From positions 1-50,161 of the IMG/VR virus record IMGVR_UViG_3300036790_000037: a stretch of 50,161 nt of DNA; one strand, 5' to 3'. Positions 6,606-13,345 of the stretch are shown piece by piece (positions within the stretch are counted from its first letter, which is position 1; every line of letters begins with the position of its first letter). The position numbers and the translations under genes were made by a program. This stretch comes from a virus. A model generated the notes under the pieces. That model was not told where the DNA came from and did not search any database. It was given only the letters and a program-made list of their open reading frames with translations.

Positions 6606-7271
6606 TCAAGCTGCAATCTTCTTATGTCGTCCACGGATCACAGCAAACCCTTCTGGGGCTGGAACTGGCTCGATGGTCTTCATCTCTGCGACACCAAGAT
6701 CCGCCACAAGCATGCTCACGAGAGACCTAAGCCATGCTGCCCGCTTCATCGTCGATGATGGAAGTCTCATGATCCGAGAGCGAACATAGTTGTAGCAGTC
6801 CCTCTTCATCTCCTCTGGGATTTCTGATCGCTCCTCCTTTGGCTCGCGGCGCTGAATCGTATCCACCCACTCATTGATCTTGACCACGGATGTCGTCTTG
6901 GGTGGAGGAGTCTTGTCCAGGCGCTTTATGTTGATCGAATCTACCCCACGCTGCATCACCACCTCAAGTACAGGTGCCGGCAGTCGGTCCACCATGACCA
7001 GATAGAGGTCGATGTAGCGGTAGGCAGTTGCCTTGGATAGTGTCGTCTGGGAGTTCAGGAAGCGCGTGAAGAGGCGTTTGGGCTCAAGAACCTCTCGTAT
7101 ATTGTGCAGGTGCTCTCCGACAGCAAGGCGAGCCACCGTAAGCGAGCGGAGGGACTCGTAGAGCGATACAAACTCAGTCTCGATGAGTTCCTGTTCAGAT
7201 TCAGGGATCGTTTCCCATCCATCCATAGATGAGAGCAGAGAGGCGGCAAGGGGCTTCTGTTTGGCTGACAT
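6606..7271 (-). CDS. DUF3102-like regulatory protein
   Basis: 221 aa, with GAGG 7 bases before the ATG. Residues ~30-95 contain LTVARLAVGEHLHNIREVLEP and then FLNSQTTLSKATAYRYIDLY, the HTH-containing pattern of DUF3102/ParB-like phage proteins. Residues 105-125 and the C-terminus are basic. It is transcribed alone, against its neighbours, from a promoter carrying an inverted repeat. It is probably a transcriptional regulator, perhaps self-regulated. The family match is approximate. Confidence 0.65.
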   Translation of the reverse strand: MSAKQKPLAASLLSSMDGWETIPESEQELIETEFVSLYESLRSLTVARLAVGEHLHNIREVLEPKRLFTRFLNSQTTLSKATAYRYIDLYLVMVDRLPAPVLEVVMQRGVDSINIKRLDKTPPPKTTSVVKINEWVDTIQRREPKEERSEIPEEMKRDCYNYVRSRIMRLPSSTMKRAAWLRSLVSMLVADLGVAEMKTIEPVPAPEGFAVIRGRHKKIAA

Positions 7272-7315
7272 TTCAATACCTCGGTGGCGATCTATCGTTC
7301 TCGTTCATGTGAGGT

Positions 7316-7344
7316 ATGATGCACGATATTCATCGTCTGTTCAA
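7316..7344 (-). promoter_or_regulatory. Leftward promoter with internal operator
   Basis: On the minus strand TTGAAC (7344-7339), 17 bases, then CATCAT (7321-7316). The spacer holds an inverted repeat ACGAT-ATTC-ATCGT (7323-7336). The -10 is weak. Together they suggest a repressible promoter for the regulator gene. Confidence 0.4.
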
Positions 7345-7402
7345 GCGAAAATCACAGTATGTAGGCTACTTCCGACAATATGCTGCCGACATGCCACATA
7401 TC

Positions 7403-7415
7403 TCTCAGATTGAGA
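7403..7415. promoter_or_regulatory. Operator-like palindrome TCTCA-GAT-TGAGA
   Basis: Differs from the site at 1217-1229 at one central position, with TA following in both. It is also nested in wider 6-bp arms TATCTC (7399-7404) and GAGATA (7412-7417). Confidence 0.5.
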
Positions 7416-7422
7416 TAAACGC

Positions 7423-7450
7423 AAAAAATCGGACCCTCGGGTGAGGGTCC
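7423..7450 (-). terminator. Rho-independent terminator, minus strand
   Basis: GGACCCTC (7431-7438) pairs with GAGGGTCC (7443-7450) around a 4-base loop. On the minus strand the stem is followed by GA and six T (7428-7423). No convincing minus-strand gene lies to its right before 8186, so it would stop antisense transcripts or shield the regulator promoter. Confidence 0.8.
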
Positions 7451-7508
7451 ATGCCTTGATGCTCTCTGCTTTGGGTGAAGTTTTGGCGGGATGACGCTCC
7501 GTTTACAG

Positions 7509-7524
7509 ATTGTCTAGATCAAGT
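7509..7524. promoter_or_regulatory. Upstream copy of paired motif ATTGTCTAGATCAAGT
   Basis: Sixteen-base motif matching 7596-7611 at 15 of 16 positions, 87 bp upstream of it. TTGT and CAA half-sites flank a TAGA core, as in a repressor or activator site. Confidence 0.5.
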
Positions 7525-7562
7525 ATGCGGAGGAGGGGATTGCTTGGCATCAACCCCGCCTA

Positions 7563-7591
7563 TTGACAGAATAAATCAACTTTGTTCAAAT
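7563..7591 (+). promoter_or_regulatory. Rightward promoter for the putative large RNA
   Basis: Consensus TTGACA (7563-7568), a 17-base spacer, and TCAAAT (7586-7591; four of six matches to TATAAT). A start near 7598 is expected, inside the second copy of the paired motif. Confidence 0.55.
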
Positions 7592-7595
7592 GTAA

Positions 7596-7611
7596 ATTGT
7601 CTAGAACAAGT
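7596..7611. promoter_or_regulatory. Downstream copy of paired motif ATTGTCTAGAACAAGT
   Basis: Overlaps the expected transcription start of the promoter at 7563-7591, so a bound protein could block initiation or the early transcript. The spacing to the first copy (87 bp) is about eight helical turns, compatible with looping. Confidence 0.5.
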
Positions 7612-8160
7612 CTATGCCACAATTTCCCACACAATTCGTGAAGAAATCGTCATCGCATTCGCGTTTCTCGACACTCCCTGTCGAAAGGCAGGCGGCCAGT
7701 GTAGACGTAGCTTACGTCCCGGTATGGTCGAGAGGCGCAAACCACCGCGTTCCAACGTGGACCTAAATCAGGCGTGCAGGAATGCACTTCTGGTAAGTGT
7801 GGGTCTCGGTTGCTAGCACTTTCCGTGAAGAACGGACGGTGTGGTCGGATGGAACGAACGCTGTTCTGATACCCCGGCCAGGCGGAATATACAGACTTGA
7901 GGGAGCCATCCCAAGAGCCGACGCCTGGTGGAGTCAGACGGCAGAACAATCATCCCTCCCGTACAGCTAGCCTCTATCCACATCAAGGTCCAGAGAGGGG
8001 GTTCTGGGGAGTGAGCGAAATGGCTTTCCGAGCGCGGAAAACGACACCGAGAGGCTATGTCGCCCGACGCGGATATCGTCGAATATAGACGAACAATCGA
8101 ATGAAACGTGTAGGAGTTTGTACTACCACCACCAGTAGTGCGTCTAAAACATTTAGATTC
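7598..8160 (+). ncRNA. Putative large structured noncoding RNA
   Basis: About 560 bases with no credible gene but many perfect stems: 7668-7673/7679-7684, 7704-7709/7713-7718, 7774-7778/7783-7787 (GGAA tetraloop), 7795-7799/7817-7821, 7822-7826/7832-7836, 8025-8030/8035-8040 and 8143-8148/8152-8157. Long-range pairs are 7878-7884/7922-7928 (enclosing hairpin 7901-7904/7909-7912) and 7968-7975/8050-8057 (enclosing 7990-7994/8003-8007 and 8025-8040). Several stems extend or hold together through G-U pairs only on the plus strand, which favours that orientation. It has its own promoter and lies 560 bases before tRNA genes, as known giant phage RNAs (GOLLD, ROOL) often do. No class-specific motif was identified, so it could be one of those, a new class, or a long leader of the 8186 gene. 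Confidence 0.5.
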
Positions 8161-8185
8161 AAAATCAAATACGACGGGAGAGGTT

Positions 8186-8515
8186 ATGGTTAGCAACGAA
8201 CTGCTTCAAGAAGCTGCCGATCCAGGAATGAATCATAGGTTGAACAACGATGATGTCTGCGACATGGCTAGAGAACTAAAGGCACGGAGAGAAGTAGATC
8301 GATGGGTTCCAGTAGGGGAGAACATTCCTAATCACGGACAAAAAGTCATATGCAATGGCTACTGGGGAGTTACTTACGCGGAGTGCTATATCGACTTCGA
8401 CAACAAGCTGAAGTTTGGCAATCCTCGCGGTGGCTGTGGAAATATTCTTGGCGTCACCCACTGGCGAAATCTCCCTGCACCTCCTGATGGCTACAAGGTC
8501 TTGGCTGTCGAATAG
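8186..8515 (+). CDS. DUF551-domain protein
   Basis: 109 aa. ATG 8186 follows GGGAGAGG; the longer frame from 8138 overlaps RNA stems and lacks a site. Residues 42-105 carry the DUF551 layout: RWVPVGENIPNHGQKVIC, central Tyr/Trp strands, then GVTHWRNLPAPP. DUF551 is a small phage domain of unknown function, common in accessory regions. It is the first protein gene after the structured stretch and probably shares its transcript. Confidence 0.85.
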   Translation: MVSNELLQEAADPGMNHRLNNDDVCDMARELKARREVDRWVPVGENIPNHGQKVICNGYWGVTYAECYIDFDNKLKFGNPRGGCGNILGVTHWRNLPAPPDGYKVLAVE

Positions 8516-8545
8516 TCTCGTACCGGACAACTCCAGCGATAAACA

Positions 8546-8575
8546 TTGTCCTTCACGTCGCTTTTGTAGTACATT
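8546..8575 (+). promoter_or_regulatory. Weak rightward promoter candidate
   Basis: TTGTCC (8546-8551), 18 bases, TACATT (8570-8575). The ATG at 8583 would be near the start point, giving a leaderless or very short leader. It would also drive the tRNA genes. Confidence 0.3.
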
Positions 8576-8582
8576 GAACCCA

Positions 8583-8933
8583 ATGGATTGCCACTGCCTC
8601 AGATGCGATAACGATTGGATCTCGCGAAAGGAAGCGCCTAAAAAGTGCCCTTCTTGTCAGAATCCCAACTGGAACCGCGAAGTTCGCAGGAAAAAGCGCG
8701 ATAAACTGGTGGTGGAAACAAGCCGAGATAGCTCAGTGGTAGAGCAACTGCCTCGTAAGCAGTCGGTCCTCGGTTCAAATCCGAGTCTTGGCTCCAATTT
8801 CGAGGAAGTGGCCGTGGGGACGAATCCGGCTCTTGTAGTAGGTGATTCTGGTTCGACTCCAGACGCTTCCGCCAATGAACGACTTGGGCTTGCAAAGAGG
8901 AGAGCGATGGATCTGCTCGGAGGATTGATTTGA
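8583..8933 (+). CDS. Zinc-ribbon ORF running into the tRNA genes
   Basis: ATG 8583 opens MDCHCLRCDNDWISRKEAPK then KCPSCQNPNW, a C-x2-C/C-x2-C ribbon like that of the gene at 4613, and a basic RREVRRKKRDK-type segment. No SD is visible. Nothing stops the frame before the tRNA, so it translates through 8722-8874 to TGA at 8933 (116 aa), although only the first ~45 residues look protein-like. Either the ribbon gene lost its own stop when the tRNAs arrived, or the mRNA is cut by tRNA processing. Real product length is uncertain. Confidence 0.4.
   Translation: MDCHCLRCDNDWISRKEAPKKCPSCQNPNWNREVRRKKRDKLVVETSRDSSVVEQLPRKQSVLGSNPSLGSNFEEVAVGTNPALVVGDSGSTPDASANERLGLAKRRAMDLLGGLI
8722..8796 (+). tRNA. 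tRNA-Thr (anticodon CGT), CCA encoded
   Basis: Full cloverleaf: acceptor GCCGAGA/TCTTGGC (one G-U), D stem GCTC/GAGC, anticodon stem ACTGC/GCAGT with loop CTCGTAA, T stem CTCGG/CCGAG with loop TTCAAAT, discriminator T and CCA. The anticodon CGT reads ACG, a codon frequent in the late genes here. Confidence 0.95.
8804..8874 (+). tRNA. Degenerate tRNA-like element, possibly tRNA-Gln (TTG)
   Basis: Strong acceptor stem GGAAGTG (8804-8810)/CGCTTCC (8864-8870), perfect T arm TCTGG-TTCGACT-CCAGA and encoded GCCA end. The 5' half is abnormal: the D arm can only be a 3-bp stem, the anticodon stem CCGGC/GTAGG has one mismatch, and C replaces U at position 33 if the anticodon is TTG. It could be an active odd tRNA, a decaying one, or a processing signal. 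Confidence 0.55.
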
Positions 8934-9310
8934 CAATAGATAAAAAGGCAAGGATGGTAATAAAAAAACTCCTCCCGGAGGGACAACATTCTTGGTCATT
9001 GAGGGATCCAGATCACATCATAAGGATGGGAGCAGTCCTAAATCCGGTAACCATATTTGTGTTCAAGTCAAAATATAAGCCGTGGAGAGGTAGATCAATC
9101 ACATTCACCACAATGATGCCAATGACGCCTGAACAGTGCATCGACATGGTTCTAGGAGAAGGGGTAAACGATTCATGGTGCGAATCTCTGAATATCGATC
9201 CCTTCTACATAAAAACCAGAAAGCTGAACTTGCTTCCGATGCCATTCGACTATCTAGGAGAAGGAGGTAAAAAGCGATGGTTATCGATGATGCAGCGAGA
9301 ATCCGAGTAA
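8930..9310 (+). CDS. Hypothetical protein (126 aa)
   Basis: Start TTG 8930 is preferred because GGAGG lies 6 bases upstream; ATG 8954 is an alternative. It mixes basic N-terminus (DKKARMVIKKLLPEG) and beta-rich centre with several aromatic residues. No family is recognised. It overlaps the HTH gene by 34 bases and opens the long rightward late operon. Confidence 0.65.
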   Translation: MTIDKKARMVIKKLLPEGQHSWSLRDPDHIIRMGAVLNPVTIFVFKSKYKPWRGRSITFTTMMPMTPEQCIDMVLGEGVNDSWCESLNIDPFYIKTRKLNLLPMPFDYLGEGGKKRWLSMMQRESE

Positions 9311-9522
9311 TCCGAGCAATTCTCGGAATGGACTCGAAGACCTTCTCTTCCCGCGTGGGAATCTCGCCTGGGACATGCACAGCATGGGAGAAGGGCAGAG
9401 CAAGCCCCCAGCGCGACAATCGTAAAGTGCTCGCTGAGCTTTGCCAGTCGTCAGGAATCGCCTTCTTGCCTTCGGGTATGCCAGTTCCAATGTCAGACCT
9501 ACTCTCAATACAGGAGAACTAA
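9277..9522 (+). CDS. XRE-like helix-turn-helix protein
   Basis: 81 aa, with AAGGAGG 9 bases before the ATG. Residues 7-45 fit an HTH of the Xre type: ARIRVIRAILGMDSKTFSSR, then VGISPGTCTAWEKGRASPQ, then a helix with LAELCQ. The C-terminal tail is Pro/Ser-rich. Placed directly before the terminase genes, it is a candidate late-gene or packaging-site regulator. It is distinct from the repressor at 47789. Confidence 0.75.
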   Translation: MVIDDAARIRVIRAILGMDSKTFSSRVGISPGTCTAWEKGRASPQRDNRKVLAELCQSSGIAFLPSGMPVPMSDLLSIQEN

Positions 9523-9906
9523 ATGCCCGAAATAGCTTTAGCCACGCCATTCGATAGCGGTGAGATCATCGAGATCGCCGTTGAGCAATTCCGAAAGCGC
9601 CTTGGCGGACTCTCGCCGCTTTGCGGGGGAAAGGAGTATGGAGCCTTCGAGATTGAGTTCTCGCACACAATCCGTCTTCGCCGTGTTGCTGAGTCTGCGG
9701 CCATCGACAAGACTACTCTGGCGTGGGGATCAGTCAAGGATGGCGACATGAAGGTTGCTGGAGAGGTCATCGAGGAACAGGCGAAAGAGACATTCAAGAG
9801 TGGGAATCCGAACGATGAGCGCATTGCCCACGACATTCCGCTCACGGTTGAGAGCAGCGACGGAAAAGGCGGCAAGATTCGCAAGAAAGTGAAGTACAAG
9901 GGGTAA
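9523..9906 (+). CDS. Hypothetical protein (127 aa)
   Basis: AGGAGAACTAA precedes the ATG, and the TAA overlaps the next ATG by one base. Alternating strands and charged helices; the basic end (GGKIRKKVKYKG) suggests nucleic-acid or partner binding. Not assigned. Confidence 0.7.
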   Translation: MPEIALATPFDSGEIIEIAVEQFRKRLGGLSPLCGGKEYGAFEIEFSHTIRLRRVAESAAIDKTTLAWGSVKDGDMKVAGEVIEEQAKETFKSGNPNDERIAHDIPLTVESSDGKGGKIRKKVKYKG

Positions 9907-10127
9907 TGAGTGACAACGAACTCCTCGAACGCATCGCCGTCGCCGTCGAAAGAATGGCAGAAGAACTCTGCAAGCCGCTCCCGTACCAAAAGCGGCCGGC
10001 AGTCCTCGGAACCGCAACGTACAACGAAGAAGACCGCACAAGGGAAAGCCTCAGAGCGCAGCTCGAAGCCAAAAAGTCCACGAAACCGAAGGGAGGAGAT
10101 ACTTCGACGCTTAGACGTGGATTCTGA
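9906..10127 (+). CDS. Small helical protein upstream of terminase (73 aa)
   Basis: AAGGGGTA precedes ATG 9906. The frame has strong third-position C/G preference and begins MSDNELLERIAVAVERMAEE, a helix typical of small phage proteins. The other open frame from GTG 9910 over the same bases gives a Ser/Lys-rich shadow. The 3' end overlaps the small-terminase frame. Confidence 0.65.
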   Translation: MSDNELLERIAVAVERMAEELCKPLPYQKRPAVLGTATYNEEDRTRESLRAQLEAKKSTKPKGGDTSTLRRGF

Positions 10128-10695
10128 AGTTCTGGCGCAGCAGCCCACGCTTGCTCCGCGACTGAAGCAGAATGGAGTCAAGATTGAGCAGATGGTTGAA
10201 GTTCTCCGTTGGGACGATCAACCTGAATCTCAATCTTTCGTAGCAATCTGGGATGAGAACACCCCAGCTACGAGGTCATTGGCAGGTATCGAGGCACTTG
10301 GATTGGGAGCAGGACTAACTTCGCGTCGACTTTGGGAGGTATTTCAGGGTGCCCTTCTGGTTCAGTCTCGGGAGTCTATTTCAGCGCAGATCGCGCTGGC
10401 TCAACCTAAGATTGTTGCGGTCACAATCCGGGGAGCACTGAAGGCAAAGGGTCATGCTGACCGCGAGCATCTGTTCAAAGCGAGTGGATTCCTGCCGGTA
10501 CCCAAGGGTTCGACTATCACGATCAATCCAGGGATGCAGCAGGCGCTCCCGCAGGGTCACAGCGAGGAAGATGGAAGCGGTGGAGACCTTGAGCCCTGCG
10601 ACGACTTCCTTATGCGTGCAAGCCGCGCCATGAATGCCAAACGACTCGAAGCCCCTAAAGATCCAGAAGTTATCGATGCTGAAGAGGTCGAATAG
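10117..10695 (+). CDS. Putative small terminase subunit
   Basis: The open frame extends back to GTG 9910, but protein-like sequence starts around LDVDSEVLAQQPTLAPRLK. GTG 10117 is the best start after a GGGAGGAG at ~10091, though spacing is long. The body has helical, HTH-compatible segments (RLKQNGVKIEQMVEVLRW), a central region where other TerS oligomerise, and an acidic tail (DPEVIDAEEVE). The position directly before TerL is the main argument. It would recognise the packaging site. A frameshift fusion with the 73-aa protein is possible. Confidence 0.6.
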   Translation: MDSEVLAQQPTLAPRLKQNGVKIEQMVEVLRWDDQPESQSFVAIWDENTPATRSLAGIEALGLGAGLTSRRLWEVFQGALLVQSRESISAQIALAQPKIVAVTIRGALKAKGHADREHLFKASGFLPVPKGSTITINPGMQQALPQGHSEEDGSGGDLEPCDDFLMRASRAMNAKRLEAPKDPEVIDAEEVE

Positions 10696-12845
10696 TGTTT
10701 GCGGATTCTAAGGTCGAAGAGAAGATTGATCTCCTAGAAAAAGAATTTGGCTGGAGGCCTCGCCCACATTCTTTGGATGAAGTCAATATGTGGCTCAAAG
10801 AGCTTTCGACCGCATTTGAGGAGGATGGCAAGGGAAACATCTTCATGGCCCGCAAGCTGACGAAGGCAGAGCATCGCTTCATCGCGAACGAGCGTGCCAT
10901 GGTTGCCTGCTCATGCGGCTATTTCCTGACTCGCTACTACTACATCAAGGCCAAGAGCCGGATCCTTCGCTTCACGTTCCGGCAGGGGCAGTGGATTCTC
11001 TGGCGGATGCTACAGGAATTGGACGCGATGGGCGTGTCCAAGATGGTCCAGATCCTCAAGGCTCGCCAGCTTGGGATTTCTACCATGATCGAGGGAATCA
11101 TGACATGGGGATCGCTGTTCATTCCTGGTGTGAGTTCCCAGATCGGATCTTCGGATGGCCAGAAGACCCAGATCATGCTCGGGATGATGACTCTGGCGAT
11201 CGATCAGCTTCCTCCGTGGTTGCCTCCAACCCAGACACGCGCAAAGAAGGCTTCCGACCGTGCATTGCTGGAGTTCGACCGCATCGGATCGCTCATCATG
11301 GTGCAGCCCGGATCGATGATGGGCGGCATGGGACAGGGTTCGACTCCGACGATGGTTCACCTGTCGGAGGTGAGCCAGTTCACGAAACCAGTGCAGCAGC
11401 TCGACGAGGGACTATTCAAGGCACTCCACGAGGGTCCAGAGCTTGTCGTCTTGTTGGAGTCTACGGGTGATGCTGGACACCGCTCCGCATGGTGGTGGAA
11501 AGAACAATGGATCGCCAACCGGGACAATTACTGGAATGGAGGGGCGAAGTTCCTTCCCGTGTTCCTTCCGTGGCATACAACGCCAGAGCTTTATCCTGGC
11601 GAAGCATGGCTGAAGAAGTACCCGATGCCAGAAGGGTTCACTCCTAACGATGACACCGTTTCGCATATACGACGTGCAGAGGCTTACGTCCACAATACGG
11701 AAATGCTTAGTCGTGTCATTGGAAAAGACTGGAAAATGCCAATCGAACAGCAGTGGTATTGGCAGTTCAACCATGAAGACCACAAGCGCCGCAGAGTCGA
11801 AAAGTCATGGTACAGGCAGATGCCCTGCGACGACTACGAGAGCCTTTTGGGAGAGCGCGATAAGGTGTACTCAGAGGACGCTCTGGATGCCGTGGATAAG
11901 TCCGTTGCCCTCATGGAGGAGACCGGAGTGTACATGCTTGCCGGGGATGGCGTGGAGGATAAGCGAGAGCCCAAGGATGGTGTTATCTGGTATGGGGAAG
12001 ACGCTCCACCTCGGCTGCGCTGTCATTGGATCACGCCGAAGAAGGACAAAGTGGAATGGATGTGGGTTCCGCTGAAGCCTGTACCCGAGCGTGAGTTCGA
12101 TCCGCTTGGGAAACTTCTTATCTATGAGGAGGCGCGTGAAGGGTTTGACTACTCAATGGGCGTGGATACTGGTACTGGTGTTGGGGGCGATAGGTCCACC
12201 ATTTGCGTCACCCGTCATGGGACGAATGAGTTCCCGGATGAGCAGGTTGCAGAGTTCGCGTCCGATGACATCCCAACCGCGGAACTCTATGCCTGGATCG
12301 CGGCAATAGCCTGTCTGTATAGCGTAAAGATGGTGGAAAAACCGCATCCAAAGATTGCCATTGAAATGCGGCGCAAGTTCGGAGACCTACCATATCACCA
12401 GACGCGACTACTTGGATTCAAGCGTTGGCACGAGTGGGGACATGGATTCGACCGCAAGACATTCCATGAAAAGGTAGGCAAACACGGGCGTATTGGATGG
12501 TATACGAACGAGTGGAGCCGCCCAATGCTGCTCTCGCGCTTCCAGCACGCAGTTGAGAATGGATGGTATATCGTCCGCTCGAAGTGGCTTGCGGAAGAAA
12601 TGAAGGAATTGGAGCAGAAAGTTACCTCAAGTGGCAAAACGAGGGTCGATCATGCATCTGGAAGGCACGATGACCGCGTTTGGGGGGCTGGAATGTCGTA
12701 CTTTACGCTTCATCAGCACGACGAAATGATGTCCAGAGCACAAAAACGGTACGACCGTCCCAAAGAGAGTGGCATAATCATTGACAGAGGCCCAGCAGCG
12801 ATGACTATCGTTGTTGGTGGTGGTGGAAATTGGAAGAAGCGTTGA
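10695..12845 (+). CDS. terL: Terminase large subunit
   Basis: 716 aa. GTG start overlaps the preceding TAG by one base. The ATPase has a deviant Walker A, KARQLGIST (residues 122-130), and TMVHLSEVSQF (219-229) at the Walker B position with Glu. The C-terminal RNase H-like nuclease shows YSMGVDTGTGVGGDRS with metal-binding Asp near residue 480, and DHASGRHDDRVWG with the terminal Asp pair. The long linker between ATPase and nuclease makes it larger than typical ~500-600 aa TerL proteins. It drives ATP-dependent DNA packaging through the portal and cuts the concatemer. Confidence 0.93.
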   Translation: MFADSKVEEKIDLLEKEFGWRPRPHSLDEVNMWLKELSTAFEEDGKGNIFMARKLTKAEHRFIANERAMVACSCGYFLTRYYYIKAKSRILRFTFRQGQWILWRMLQELDAMGVSKMVQILKARQLGISTMIEGIMTWGSLFIPGVSSQIGSSDGQKTQIMLGMMTLAIDQLPPWLPPTQTRAKKASDRALLEFDRIGSLIMVQPGSMMGGMGQGSTPTMVHLSEVSQFTKPVQQLDEGLFKALHEGPELVVLLESTGDAGHRSAWWWKEQWIANRDNYWNGGAKFLPVFLPWHTTPELYPGEAWLKKYPMPEGFTPNDDTVSHIRRAEAYVHNTEMLSRVIGKDWKMPIEQQWYWQFNHEDHKRRRVEKSWYRQMPCDDYESLLGERDKVYSEDALDAVDKSVALMEETGVYMLAGDGVEDKREPKDGVIWYGEDAPPRLRCHWITPKKDKVEWMWVPLKPVPEREFDPLGKLLIYEEAREGFDYSMGVDTGTGVGGDRSTICVTRHGTNEFPDEQVAEFASDDIPTAELYAWIAAIACLYSVKMVEKPHPKIAIEMRRKFGDLPYHQTRLLGFKRWHEWGHGFDRKTFHEKVGKHGRIGWYTNEWSRPMLLSRFQHAVENGWYIVRSKWLAEEMKELEQKVTSSGKTRVDHASGRHDDRVWGAGMSYFTLHQHDEMMSRAQKRYDRPKESGIIIDRGPAAMTIVVGGGGNWKKR

Positions 12846-13345
12846 TCATCAAGTCGAAGCCGGTGAATGAGATTCGCCACAAGGATAATGTGGTGGCGTA
12901 CTTCACGAATTTGAAGGGTGATATCATCCTTGCACCCGACACGCGAATGCACCCCCATCAATGCGGACTACATCCGCTTGAGTGGAGGCGATGCGAGGCA
13001 GTTGGAGTTCGGGAGATTGAGGCAATTTCACGCAAACTCAGCGCTCAGAACTGGGAGAAGAAGAAGCAGATGAGCATTGGCCAGCACTTGCGCGAGAAAG
13101 CATTCATCGATCAGATGAAGGTTCGCTGCAAGATCCGCCTCGCTCAGGCGCACTCGGCGAACGATGCCTCGATCAATCAGCAGATTCTAGACAAGATGGA
13201 GAAGCGGGAAGACGACTTCATGAAGATGGTCGTCTCAACATTCGACCACACAACCCGAAATACAGCCCTCGATGTAGAGCTCTCCGACGAGTCAACATCG
13301 GTGCTCCGCAACTTTGGCAAGAAGAGGCAGGGAATCAGTGCCTAG
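12842..13345 (+). CDS. Hypothetical protein between terminase and portal
   Basis: TTG 12842 overlaps the TerL stop and has GGAAGAAG upstream; TTG 12830 is an alternative. A beta-rich N-terminus (NVVAYFTNLKGDIILAPDTR) is followed by long helices with many Lys/Gln/Glu (IGQHLREKAFIDQMKVRCK). The position suggests a head-assembly accessory, but no family is recognised. Confidence 0.65.
   Translation: MIIKSKPVNEIRHKDNVVAYFTNLKGDIILAPDTRMHPHQCGLHPLEWRRCEAVGVREIEAISRKLSAQNWEKKKQMSIGQHLREKAFIDQMKVRCKIRLAQAHSANDASINQQILDKMEKREDDFMKMVVSTFDHTTRNTALDVELSDESTSVLRNFGKKRQGISA

Noticed and set aside
7598-8160. Group I intron, RNase P RNA or tmRNA
   Set aside because: No split gene flanks it, and I could not find group I core, RNase P or tmRNA tag motifs.
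7650-8196. Minus-strand ORFs of ~100-127 aa over the RNA region (and 7475-7816 on plus)
   Set aside because: Composition is Arg/Ser/Pro-rich with no SD and no family pattern. Stems and plus-strand wobble pairs explain the region better.
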